Source: Halodesulfovibrio spirochaetisodalis (GTDB lineage: Bacteria > Desulfobacterota > Desulfovibrionia > Desulfovibrionales > Desulfovibrionaceae). Taken from it: 64,000 bases of DNA. The notes under the pieces are model-generated. The model did not search any database and was not told the DNA's origin. It saw only the letters and a program-made list of their open reading frames with translations. Below are positions 24,127-33,092 of this stretch, one piece after another; within the stretch, counting starts at the first letter, position 1; every line of letters begins with the position of its first letter. The position numbers and the translations under genes are program-made. The stretch lies in the NCBI RefSeq assembly GCF_001672295.1, contig NZ_JXMS01000015.1, positions 19,134-83,133 of the forward strand, written 5' to 3'.

Positions 24127-25023
24127 CTCAAATCCTTCCGGTGATGAAAGTTGCTGTTTGCACCAAAATAAATTCAGTAACCTAAAAAAACCTTTTTCTA
24201 ACCTGCCGGAATGTACCACTACCCCTGTGGCATCAACGCTCTTCACTTCGTTATTCCAGCATATGCAGTTACTTTTTCAGCCAAAGAAAAATGCTTTGTA
24301 CGAAAAGTAACAAGCATTTCTACTAAGCAATAAATGTGCAAACAACCAACTTTGAATCAGGACTTTTTTACAACTCATCACAAAAATGTTTTTTATATTA
24401 TTATATCAGATGGTTATTGAAATATGTTTTTTATTGAATTTTTTCTTCCTCACATCTTTACACTGGCTAACTACCCAGTTTTTTCGCTTTCAACCTTTCA
24501 TCAATCGGCATGAGCCCTTTGAAACCGGTATCTTTCTCTTTTACACGATACCTCACCCAACAACGTTGCATTACTGCATCAACAAACCAAGAAGTAGATC
24601 AAAGTACCTACTATCCCTTTATCCCCTTTATTTATTCTTTTTTTCACAAACATGAAGAGTGCGTCATTATATTTTATCTGTATAATCAAGCCGAAACAAA
24701 AAGGATGCAATTAGGCAACGTTCAAATCAACAACATAACCATATGTTTTTTCTAGCTAAAAAACATACACGCCACCCTTGATGCAAAAGAGCAACTCAAA
24801 ACCACTTACCACTTCTTTCAATACGCAAAGCCCTCTATTGAAATTAATTTTACTGTCATGATATCCCGACAACTAAGGTCATCTTTTAAATAGTTTGACA
24901 TAGAATGTTTGAGCTACTAATTTTCACAGGCATTTTTTTTAGCTATAGACCCTGCTATACGCGCAGTTGCCTAACGCTTTTTTTGATAAAGTCACTACAT
25001 CTCAGCACCGGACACTGATTTAC
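24127..25023. other. Long AT-rich intergenic region with no supportable gene
   Basis: About 900 bases separate the alcohol dehydrogenase gene from the O-antigen ligase-like gene. The sequence is AT-rich with only short open frames rich in Phe, Leu and Tyr and no good ribosome-binding site. No sigma54 consensus or strong hairpin was found. It must contain both divergent promoters. Confidence 0.5.
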
Positions 25024-26301
25024 ATGAAATATATCGAGATAATACGTTCCAAGTGGAATGAAACAAGTCAGGATCAAATACACACTGCCCTTGTAAATAC
25101 CTTTTGTTTTTACATGCTATTTTTCTCTTTCGGACGTATTTTCATCCAAATTGGGCAAATCGGGTCTATTATCCTTCTGGCAGCATATTATGCTAAAGGG
25201 TTCAACACTACGAACCTCAGTAAGTTTGGTGGTAAAAAATTCTTTGCTATTTTCTTCGCCTATCTCATTCTCAATGTAGTACTGTCACAATGGCCAGCAA
25301 CATCCATCAGAGCAATCAGCTCTAACTGGTGGAAGGCATTTTTAATACCATTCATTGCCATGGAACTTGTCACATCAGAACGTGACCTCAAAAAATTAAT
25401 TATGGCCTTTGCCGGTGCGGGCTTTCTCCAAGGACTTGACGGCATCTGGCAGTCTATTTCAGGCTTTGATCTTATCCACGGCACCGCCATCTATGAAGAC
25501 AGGCTTACCGGCTCCATGAAGACACCACGGGTTGGCAACTACATGGCGATCATTCTGCCTGCTGCTTTCGGGATATGCTACATTGCAAAACAACAAGGCC
25601 CGAAATGGGGAAAACTTGTATGCTGCGCTTTGCTTACTCCTGCAGTATTCCTCTGGATATTCAGTCTTACACGCAGCGGCTATGCCGGAGTCGCCATTGC
25701 CCTGTTTACGTTATGGGCCTTTGTCTGGCCTCCTTTTCGTCTCTATAAATTGGCCTTACCTGTTGCCGGCGTTGTCTCTTTGATTATTCTGGGTCCTTCA
25801 CGAATTTCTTTTGAACGCCTTATGCAAAACCCTCGATGGGAAATATGGTCTTTCTCCTTAAAAATATTTGAAGAATTTCCCATCTTCGGCGCAGGACTCA
25901 AGACCTACGCACCTGCACGTGATATGCTCGGCTTAAAGCAAGTTGTTGCCAGTGCTGAAATCCCCCACCCGCATAATATGTACCTCCAGTTCCTCTCTGA
26001 CGGCGGCATTATCGGCTTCACAATCTGCATGCTGTTCCTGTTCGGTTTGCTGTACTATGCATTTGCAATCATACGCCCGAACATTAAATATGAAATACAA
26101 GAACAATCATCCGCCTACTACTGGCGCTATACCGCCCTTTTCTGGGGCAGCTACCTTGCCTACCTCGGCACCGGAATCTCTGCTCATGATTTCTTCCGTC
26201 CATGGTGGCTTGCAATCGGCATGGCAATGCTCGGTATAACGCTTGGCGCATGCACAGCCGGTGCAAGTAAAGCTGCACCAAGAACATCTTTTACGTCGTA
26301 A
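25024..26301 (+). CDS. O-antigen ligase/polymerase-like membrane protein
   Basis: This 425-aa polytopic protein has about 10-12 hydrophobic segments and a Wzy_C-type core. A long periplasmic loop contains LTRSGYAGVAIAL before it and IPHPHNMYLQFLSDGGIIG near residue 310; the His-containing motif is typical of WaaL/Wzy-like ligases. It would act at the periplasmic face of the inner membrane, joining glycans to lipid A-core or to proteins. The start at 25024 (MKYIEIIRSK) is a best guess, with weak upstream signals. The following glycosyltransferase starts 12 bases after the stop, implying one operon for surface glycan synthesis. Confidence 0.88.
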   Translation: MKYIEIIRSKWNETSQDQIHTALVNTFCFYMLFFSFGRIFIQIGQIGSIILLAAYYAKGFNTTNLSKFGGKKFFAIFFAYLILNVVLSQWPATSIRAISSNWWKAFLIPFIAMELVTSERDLKKLIMAFAGAGFLQGLDGIWQSISGFDLIHGTAIYEDRLTGSMKTPRVGNYMAIILPAAFGICYIAKQQGPKWGKLVCCALLTPAVFLWIFSLTRSGYAGVAIALFTLWAFVWPPFRLYKLALPVAGVVSLIILGPSRISFERLMQNPRWEIWSFSLKIFEEFPIFGAGLKTYAPARDMLGLKQVVASAEIPHPHNMYLQFLSDGGIIGFTICMLFLFGLLYYAFAIIRPNIKYEIQEQSSAYYWRYTALFWGSYLAYLGTGISAHDFFRPWWLAIGMAMLGITLGACTAGASKAAPRTSFTS

Positions 26302-26313
26302 CTGGGGATAGGT

Positions 26314-27387
26314 ATGAACATAGCATTCTTCAATGCTACTGCCGGGTGGGGTGGAGTAAAAACATGGACAATCGACGTTGCGGAAGAATTGCAGAAGCAA
26401 GGACACAACGTTGTTGTTGTCGGAAAAGACGACCGATTCAGGGAGCGTGCTGCTTCTAAGGACATGCGAGCCTATACAGTCTCATTTGGCGCAGATTTCA
26501 GCCCTGTCAGCATCATCAAATTTATGAATTTTCTGCGTAAAGAGCAGGTGGATGCAATACTCATAAACGTGAGTAAAGAGCTCAGAACCGTCGGCATCGC
26601 AGCAAAACTTCTCGGAATCCCGATAATTCAACGAATCGGACTTCCAAAAGACATGAAGTGCTGCACCAAAGTAAAACTGCTCGACCAGATTCTTACTCCG
26701 CACTATTTATTCCCGTGCGACCATAATCGTGAAGGTATGCTTGAGCATCTTCCGTTTGTAGATCGAGCACGAACAACTGTTGTATATACAGGAAAACCTG
26801 TTCGGAATGTATCTACACAAGCACACGCCGGCGCTGTTCAGTTCATAACAACCAGCCAGCTGAATGTCCGCAAGGGGCATAAGGAACTAATGGAGACCAT
26901 GGGCCTGCTTGCTGAAAGAGGCTGTCCGTTTCACTGGCATATCGTTGGAACAGGAACCGAAGAAGAAGCGTTAAAGAAGCAGTGTAAAGAATTGCAACTG
27001 GACTCATATATCACGTGGCACGGATGGGTTCAGGACATATTCCCTTTGCTTGAACAGGCAGATTGTTTTGTTCTTCCCTCGTTCTTTGAGGGACTGCCTA
27101 ATACACTTCTGGAAGCCATGTCCTGCGGCCTTATTCCTGTTGCGCGGGATGTTGGTGGAATACACGAAGCTTGGCCGGACTCTCTGAAGGATCTGCTGAT
27201 TCCAGAGTCAGAGCCTGCTGAAATGTGGGTTGAACGACTGAAGGATATAGCAACGCTTCCAAAAGAGGATCTATCTAAAAACAAACGCATGGTGCAAGAA
27301 TACACAGAAATACACTTCAACCTGACAAAACAAGTTTCCAAACTGGCAAAAGAGCTTGAAAAGATAACGGAAGAAACAAATCAGTAA
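26314..27387 (+). CDS. Glycosyltransferase family 4
   Basis: This 357-aa GT-B enzyme has an N-terminal acceptor domain beginning MNIAFFNATAGWGGVKTW. Its C-terminal nucleotide-sugar domain has HIVGTGTEEEALK, the LPSFFEGLPNTLLEAMSCG stretch with the E-x7-E motif, and ARDVGG. It would transfer a sugar onto a lipid-linked or lipopolysaccharide acceptor in the cytoplasm; the donor is unknown. It forms an operon with the O-antigen ligase-like gene and ends at the terminator at 27401-27438. Confidence 0.92.
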   Translation: MNIAFFNATAGWGGVKTWTIDVAEELQKQGHNVVVVGKDDRFRERAASKDMRAYTVSFGADFSPVSIIKFMNFLRKEQVDAILINVSKELRTVGIAAKLLGIPIIQRIGLPKDMKCCTKVKLLDQILTPHYLFPCDHNREGMLEHLPFVDRARTTVVYTGKPVRNVSTQAHAGAVQFITTSQLNVRKGHKELMETMGLLAERGCPFHWHIVGTGTEEEALKKQCKELQLDSYITWHGWVQDIFPLLEQADCFVLPSFFEGLPNTLLEAMSCGLIPVARDVGGIHEAWPDSLKDLLIPESEPAEMWVERLKDIATLPKEDLSKNKRMVQEYTEIHFNLTKQVSKLAKELEKITEETNQ

Positions 27388-27400
27388 CATAAATATCACA

Positions 27401-27438
27401 AAGCTACGTATACAATAGAGTATACGTAGCTTTTCTTT
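27401..27438 (+). terminator. Terminator of the surface-glycan operon
   Basis: AAGCTACGTATA (27401-27412) and TATACGTAGCTT (27421-27432) form a 12-bp stem with an 8-nt loop, followed by TTCTTTT. Confidence 0.88.
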
Positions 27439-27500
27439 TGGCTATTGCTATACACAAGACGAGTCGCATCATTCGTGTAGGTGCATAGATCTTGATCATT

Positions 27501-27530
27501 GTACAACTGCTCAAGGTTGTACTGTACAAC
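27501..27530. promoter_or_regulatory. Triple GTACAAC motif upstream of glpQ
   Basis: GTACAAC (27501-27507), its inverse GTTGTAC (27516-27522) and a second GTACAAC (27524-27530) cluster about 95-120 bases before the glpQ start. They form two overlapping inverted-repeat pairings, like a regulator operator. Confidence 0.45.
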
Positions 27531-27622
27531 ATGGTGTTAGACTTTGCTGTTGTAAACGCTATCAATATTGCAATTGCTATTTCTTATGGTATGTAAGCAC
27601 ATACTACAAAGAGGAGTTATTT

Positions 27623-28717
27623 ATGAAAAAGTTGCTATTATTTCTCGCTGTTACCATTATGATGTTCAGTGCAACTGCTGCTTTTGCTGACGCTGACAAG
27701 ATTGTAATCGCCCACCGCGGCGCATGCGGCTACCTGCCGGAACACACTCTTGAAGCAAAAGCTGCTGCATACTTTATGGGTGTAGACTACATTGAACAAG
27801 ATCTCGTAATGACAAAAGACAACCAGCTTGTAGTACTCCATGATCACTACCTTGATCGCATTACTGATGTTATGGAGAAGTTCCCTAACCGCTACCGCAT
27901 GGTAGATGGTAAAAAACGCTGGTTTGCCATCGACTTCACACTTCCAGAAATTAAAAGTCTGAAAGTTACAGAAGGATTCAAAGTTAAGGACGGAAAAAAG
28001 ACACAAGGTTTCAGTGCCCGCTTCCCACTGTTCAAGTCCTCCTTTGAAGTTCCTACCTTTGAAGAAGAGTTACAGCTCATTCAAGGTCTGAACAAGTCCA
28101 CTGGCAAAAATGTTGGAGTATACCCTGAAATCAAAGCTCCTTGGTTCCACCGCTCTGAAGGCAAGGATATCAGCCTTGCGGCTCTCAACATGCTTAAAAA
28201 GTACGGCTACACAACAAAAGAAGATAAAGTGTATGTACAGTGCTTTGACCCTAATGAGACCCGTCGTATCAGCAAGGAACTGCTTCCTAAGCTTGGCATG
28301 AATGTTAAAGTTGTTCAGCTTATTGCAGAGACTGACTGGAACGAAACCATGGAGCCTAAAAACGGCAAGCTGGTTCCATACAACTACGACTGGATGTTCA
28401 AAAAAGGCGCAATGAAGAAAATTGCCGAATATGCTGACGGTATCGGTCCTTGGAAGCCAATGCTTGTTAAAAACGACTCAACCCGCAATAACCTGATCAT
28501 CACAGACATGGTTAAAGAAGCACACGATAACGGCATGGAAGTGCACCCTTATACCTTCCGTCTCGATGAAGGCCGCATCCCTCAGTATGCAGCCAGCTTT
28601 GAAGATATGCTCGACATTTTCTACTACACTGTAAATGTTGACGGTGTATTTACAGACTTCCCAGACCGTGCAGTAGACTTTTTGCGCCGTGCTGAATACA
28701 AACGTCAGGGATTGTAA
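27623..28717 (+). CDS. glpQ: Periplasmic glycerophosphodiester phosphodiesterase
   Basis: This 364-aa enzyme hydrolyses deacylated phospholipids to glycerol 3-phosphate and an alcohol such as ethanolamine or choline. A Sec signal peptide (MKKLLLFLAVTIMMFSATA, cleavage near AFA-D) places it in the periplasm. The GDPD signature is complete: AHRGACGYLPEHT, the metal-binding YIEQDLVMTKDN, LHDHYLDRITDV, and a late HPYTFR. The length matches GlpQ. AGAGGAG precedes the ATG. It is monocistronic, flanked by an operator-like repeat upstream and a bidirectional terminator downstream. Confidence 0.95.
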   Translation: MKKLLLFLAVTIMMFSATAAFADADKIVIAHRGACGYLPEHTLEAKAAAYFMGVDYIEQDLVMTKDNQLVVLHDHYLDRITDVMEKFPNRYRMVDGKKRWFAIDFTLPEIKSLKVTEGFKVKDGKKTQGFSARFPLFKSSFEVPTFEEELQLIQGLNKSTGKNVGVYPEIKAPWFHRSEGKDISLAALNMLKKYGYTTKEDKVYVQCFDPNETRRISKELLPKLGMNVKVVQLIAETDWNETMEPKNGKLVPYNYDWMFKKGAMKKIAEYADGIGPWKPMLVKNDSTRNNLIITDMVKEAHDNGMEVHPYTFRLDEGRIPQYAASFEDMLDIFYYTVNVDGVFTDFPDRAVDFLRRAEYKRQGL

Positions 28718-28737
28718 TATCCATTTTCAATACTAAT

Positions 28738-28768
28738 TAAAAAACCGCCATATTCGGCGGTTTTTTTT
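28738..28768. terminator. Bidirectional terminator between glpQ and galE
   Basis: The ACCGCC stem with loop ATATT and GGCGGT is flanked by AAAA on the left and eight T on the right. It is placed between two convergent genes. Confidence 0.9.
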
Positions 28769-28773
28769 ATTAC

Positions 28774-29817
28774 TTATACCGATGCGGTATACTGTCTGCT
28801 TTGCAAAATATCGTGCACACCAAGCGCCTTTTGCGCCTCCCAACTGTCACGCACCATATCTTCAACAGTTAATTGCGCCTTCCACCCCAGCTCACGCTTT
28901 GCAGCACCGGGGTCAGCCCAGCACTCTGCCACGTCACCGGATCGCCTCGGGGCAATAACGTACGGCACCTCTATGCCATTTACTTTCTCAAAGGCGTGTA
29001 CCAACTCCAGCACACTAATTCCGTTCCCTGTCCCTAAATTATACACAACACATCCCGGGTCAGTTGCCATTTTCTGCACTGCCGCAACGTGCCCTTTTGC
29101 CAGATCAACCACATGGATAAAATCCCGTACGCCTGTTCCGTCAACCGTGTTGTAGTCATTCCCGAAAATATGCAATTTTTCACGAATGCCAAGTGCGGTC
29201 TGGCACACGTACGGCATAAGGTTATTCGGAATTCCTCGAGGACTTTCCCCAAGCTTGTATGAAGAATGAGCACCGACAGGATTAAAATATCGAAGCAGCG
29301 CAATGTTCATTTCTGAATGCGCAATATGCAAATCCTTCAGCATATGCTCAATAAAAAGCTTACACTTCCCATATGGATTTGTGGCACTGAGCGAATGCGC
29401 TTCATCCAACGGAAGATACTGAGGACGACCGTACACGGTGGCAGAAGAGCTGAAAATAATGTTGTTTATTGAATGCTTCAGACACCGTTCACACAATATG
29501 AGTGTACTGTCGATATTGTTCTGATAATACATCAACGGTTTTTGAACTGATTCACCAACAGCTTTGTATCCTGCAAAATGAATAACACAATCAATATGGT
29601 GTGCTCCCATTATAGAATCAAGCTGTACAGCATCACGAACATCTGCCTCGTACCACGTAAACCGTTTTCCCGTGATGCGTTGGATGTTTTCAAAAACTGC
29701 TTCTGTACTGTTAGAAAAGTTATCAATACAAATCACGTTATAACCACTTTCCAGCAGTTCCACCGCAGTATGACTCCCTATATACCCTGCTCCACCTGTA
29801 ACCAAAATATTTTTCAT
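28774..29817 (-). CDS. galE: UDP-glucose 4-epimerase
   Basis: This 347-aa extended short-chain dehydrogenase has the Rossmann motif TGGAGYIGSHT at the N-terminus. Catalytic Ser and Tyr lie in SSSATVYG and NPYGKCK (YxxxK), and LRYFNPVGAH is characteristic of GalE. It interconverts UDP-glucose and UDP-galactose in the cytoplasm and would supply precursor to the nearby surface-glycan genes. The length is typical and the gene stands alone, divergent from the aldo/keto reductases. Confidence 0.96.
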   Translation of the reverse strand: MKNILVTGGAGYIGSHTAVELLESGYNVICIDNFSNSTEAVFENIQRITGKRFTWYEADVRDAVQLDSIMGAHHIDCVIHFAGYKAVGESVQKPLMYYQNNIDSTLILCERCLKHSINNIIFSSSATVYGRPQYLPLDEAHSLSATNPYGKCKLFIEHMLKDLHIAHSEMNIALLRYFNPVGAHSSYKLGESPRGIPNNLMPYVCQTALGIREKLHIFGNDYNTVDGTGVRDFIHVVDLAKGHVAAVQKMATDPGCVVYNLGTGNGISVLELVHAFEKVNGIEVPYVIAPRRSGDVAECWADPGAAKRELGWKAQLTVEDMVRDSWEAQKALGVHDILQSRQYTASV

Positions 29818-29984
29818 ACTAATTCAGTACGATACCCAACTTTTACCTCGTATTATTTTTACATTATTATAAGTAACTTCTAATGCCTTTGGGCTCCGCC
29901 GCAACATAGTGTTTACTTGCGCAGCATCTCTGCTATGCTGAAACCAATTTTCAAAAACTGGCGCTTGCATAACGGAGGCACCAC

Positions 29985-30938
29985 ATGAAGTACGTTCAAT
30001 TACCATCAGGTGATAGAATGCCTGCCTTGGGACTGGGCACGTATCTCAGTCCACCGGAAAAGATAGAGCAGGCAATTTCAACTGCCTTGTCTTGTGGCTA
30101 CAGGCACATTGATTGCGCGGCCATCTATGGCAACGAAGATGACATCGGTGCAGCCCTCCAAAAAGAACTTGCCACCTACAAACGTGAAGATCTCTGGATC
30201 ACATCAAAACTCTGGTGTGATTGTCACGAACCGGATGCTGTACTTCCGGCCTTGAAGCAAACGCTTAAAGACCTCAACCTTTCCTATCTGGACTTGTACC
30301 TTATCCACTGGCCTATAGCTCTGGCTCCGGGAGTAGAATTACCCCAGAAGCATGAAGACTATATAACACTGGAGCAGGTTCCGTTGCAGGCAACGTGGCA
30401 GGCAATGGAAACATGTGTAGAACAAGGCCTCATTCGCAATATCGGTGTGAGCAACTTCAGCACGCATAAACTTGCCAGCTTGCTTGCACAGGCACGCATC
30501 CAGCCTGCTGTAAATCAAATTGAAATCCACCCCTACCAGCAGCAGAAGCAACAAGTTGCCTTTGCTCAAAAGCATAACATTGCACTCACAGCCTATTGTC
30601 CGCTGGGCTCTATAGGAACACCTATCACTACCCAGGACGGCAGTCTTCCACCACCGTTACTAAAGCACCCACTCATTATCTCCATTGCAAAAAAACACAG
30701 CGCTACCCCCGCGCAAGTACTTCTTGCATGGCTCCTCAAGCAAGGCATTGCTGCTATTCCTAAATCAATCACACCGGAACGCATACAAGAAAACTTTGCC
30801 AGCACAAAACTTGATCTGGACACAAACGACATGACGGCATTGGCAGAGCTGGATATGCATGCCCGTATCATCGACGGACGCATCTTCACACATTACAACT
30901 CGCCCTATACAATTGAAAACATATGGGATGGTGAATAG
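29985..30938 (+). CDS. Aldo/keto reductase (first of tandem pair)
   Basis: This 317-aa NADPH-dependent (alpha/beta)8 barrel enzyme has the catalytic tetrad in family positions: Asp and Tyr in DCAAIYGNE, Lys in WITSKLWC, His in YLIHWPI. IGVSNFSTHKL and IPKSITPERIQENF (cofactor phosphate site) are also present. It probably reduces sugar-derived or other aldehydes and ketones to alcohols; the exact substrate is unknown. ACGGAGG lies just upstream of the start. The next gene is a close paralogue starting 1 base after this stop. Confidence 0.93.
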   Translation: MKYVQLPSGDRMPALGLGTYLSPPEKIEQAISTALSCGYRHIDCAAIYGNEDDIGAALQKELATYKREDLWITSKLWCDCHEPDAVLPALKQTLKDLNLSYLDLYLIHWPIALAPGVELPQKHEDYITLEQVPLQATWQAMETCVEQGLIRNIGVSNFSTHKLASLLAQARIQPAVNQIEIHPYQQQKQQVAFAQKHNIALTAYCPLGSIGTPITTQDGSLPPPLLKHPLIISIAKKHSATPAQVLLAWLLKQGIAAIPKSITPERIQENFASTKLDLDTNDMTALAELDMHARIIDGRIFTHYNSPYTIENIWDGE

Positions 30939-30939
30939 C

Positions 30940-31902
30940 GTGAAACACTTCACACTTTGTACAGGAAGAAAAATGCCCGCTCTCGGGCTAGGTACGTCCA
31001 GAATTGAACATGAAAAAATAGAACCAGCAATCATGACTGCATTGGATGCAGGTTACAGGCATATCGACACAGCAGCCATATACAAAAATGAGCTGCCCAT
31101 TGGAGCAGCTCTGCAAAAAGGGCTAAAACAATACCCGCGACCTGACTTGTGGATTACCTCAAAACTCTGGTGCGATGCCCATAAGCCTGATGATGTTATG
31201 ACCGCTCTCAAGGACTCTCTGTATAAACTTCAGCTGGACTACCTTGATCTCTACCTGATGCATTTTCCGGTTGCACTCAGACCCGGCACAGGATGGCCGA
31301 CACAACACGAAGATTATTACACACTCGAAGAAGTACCACTCTCCGAAACATGGGAAGCAATGGAGCATTGTGTCAAAAAAGGACTTGTACGTGACATCGG
31401 AACCAGCAATTTCAGTACAGTAAAATTACATGACTTAGCAGAAACAGCCCGCATTCAGCCAGCAGTCAACCAGATAGAAATGCATCCCTACCAGCAACAG
31501 CATTTACAACGGGACTACGCTAAGCGGCATCATATTCTCCTGACAGCCTACTCCCCACTTGGAAGTTCAGTAGATACAATGCAGCAGGCAGACGGTACAA
31601 AGCTACCGCCGTTGCTCACTCACCCTGTTATTAATGAAATAGCTGAAGAGCATGATGCCACGGCTGCACAGGTATTACTTGCATGGCTGATGGCCATTGA
31701 AGTTGCCGTCATCCCGCGATCATCATCTCCTGAACGGATACAGGAAAACTTCAAAGCAACATCGCTGGCACTCACACCATTAAATATCGCAACAATTGCC
31801 GAATTACATGCAAAAGCTAAGATCTTTAATGCCGCAGGCTTCACAGAATATGATTCGCCCTACTCTCTGGAATCAATATGGGACGGTGAACTCTATACTT
31901 AG
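30940..31902 (+). CDS. Aldo/keto reductase (second of tandem pair)
   Basis: This 320-aa paralogue of the preceding gene has the same tetrad regions (DTAAIYKNE, WITSKLWC, YLMHFPV) and the IPRSSSPERIQENF cofactor site. The GTG start at 30940 makes its N-terminus (KHFTLCTGRKMPALGLGTS) line up exactly with that of the first copy. It is preceded by GGGATGG inside the end of the upstream gene, so translation is coupled. Tandem duplication with divergence suggests different substrate ranges. The stop overlaps that of the convergent phosphoesterase gene by three bases (TTAG). Confidence 0.92.
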   Translation: MKHFTLCTGRKMPALGLGTSRIEHEKIEPAIMTALDAGYRHIDTAAIYKNELPIGAALQKGLKQYPRPDLWITSKLWCDAHKPDDVMTALKDSLYKLQLDYLDLYLMHFPVALRPGTGWPTQHEDYYTLEEVPLSETWEAMEHCVKKGLVRDIGTSNFSTVKLHDLAETARIQPAVNQIEMHPYQQQHLQRDYAKRHHILLTAYSPLGSSVDTMQQADGTKLPPLLTHPVINEIAEEHDATAAQVLLAWLMAIEVAVIPRSSSPERIQENFKATSLALTPLNIATIAELHAKAKIFNAAGFTEYDSPYSLESIWDGELYT

Positions 31903-33065
31903 GCTCGCTCAAGTGTATGCAGTGTAATTTCAGGAGGCACCGTAAACCGCATAGGAGGTCCCCAGAAACCTGTACCTGTATTCACATACAACACAGTGCC
32001 ACCTACCTGGTATCTCCCAGAGACATACTGCTGGAATAACCCCACAGCATATGTCCACGGGAAATATTGTCCGCCATGAGTGTGACCGGACAACTGCACA
32101 TCGTATTGCGCCTCAACAGCTTTGTAGACATTTCGAGGATTGTGCGCCAGCAACAAAGACATGTCATGTTCCGGTGCATCAGCTTTGGCTGCAAACGGAT
32201 CAGAGGCATACTCTTGCCCGATACGGTCGCCATGAAAATCCCACACACCAGCCATAAGCATTTTGCCGTTTCCTTTCTGCACCAGTGTATGTTCATTATT
32301 GAGTACTGTGAAATCCAGTTCGCGCATCTGCCCTACCCACGCGTCTACACCGGAATAAAATTCATGGTTACCGGTAACAAAAAACTTGCCGAGCGGTGCA
32401 CGTAATCTTTTCAATACTGAAAGCTCTTTTCCGACACGGGAAACTTGCCCGTCGATGGCATCCCCAGTCAGTACAACGATGTCGGCATTCAGTGTCTCAA
32501 TCTGTTGAACAATAGGCTCCAACCATTTTTTATCCAAAATAGACCCCACATGCAGATCTGATATATGGGCAATGGTCAGCCCTTGCAGGTCTGGATGCAG
32601 CTCTTTAACCGGAAGAATATTCTTTTTAATCAGGGGAGTCTGAAAAGCCTCCGCAACAGAAAATGCCGTTATAGGAAGTGCTGTCGCCAGCACAAGCGCA
32701 TTCCCCGCATTATGAATGAAGGCACGCCGTGCACCGTTAACTGGAGTTTTTTTGGGCGTAAACAATCTTCCCACAAGCTGTAAGGTTTCTTTTACAAACA
32801 AGAACGGCGCAAGGAGGAATAAAAAACCGAATGACAGATACCCGCACCAGCGAATTACCGCAGGCACTTCCACTGGAAGCCCTTCATGCACATACAGGCG
32901 GGTAATATGATGCATCCCAAGCCCAAGCAACAATAAACCAGCCAGAGCAATCTTGGTTACGGGACGCGCTTTTAACGGCATAATCATACGCCAGCAGATA
33001 ACGACCCACAGGATAAGCACCACTGAACTTACTACGATAGAAAAAAGTGACATTTGATCTTTCAT
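31899..33065 (-). CDS. Membrane-anchored metallophosphoesterase
   Basis: This 388-aa protein has three or more N-terminal hydrophobic helices (within about 1-140) and a calcineurin-like phosphoesterase domain (about 165-388). Metal-binding motifs are HISDLHVGS, LTGDAIDG, GNHEFY and SGHTHGGQ. The closest known architecture is YkuE/YaeI-type membrane phosphodiesterases acting on lipid-linked substrates such as UDP-diacylglucosamine-like compounds; the substrate here is unverified. It starts 27 bases after the cyclopropane synthase gene on the same strand, suggesting a lipid-related operon. Confidence 0.88.
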   Translation of the reverse strand: MKDQMSLFSIVVSSVVLILWVVICWRMIMPLKARPVTKIALAGLLLLGLGMHHITRLYVHEGLPVEVPAVIRWCGYLSFGFLFLLAPFLFVKETLQLVGRLFTPKKTPVNGARRAFIHNAGNALVLATALPITAFSVAEAFQTPLIKKNILPVKELHPDLQGLTIAHISDLHVGSILDKKWLEPIVQQIETLNADIVVLTGDAIDGQVSRVGKELSVLKRLRAPLGKFFVTGNHEFYSGVDAWVGQMRELDFTVLNNEHTLVQKGNGKMLMAGVWDFHGDRIGQEYASDPFAAKADAPEHDMSLLLAHNPRNVYKAVEAQYDVQLSGHTHGGQYFPWTYAVGLFQQYVSGRYQVGGTVLYVNTGTGFWGPPMRFTVPPEITLHTLERA

Positions 33066-33092
33066 ACTTCGGGCAGTAGCAGGAAACCCCTG

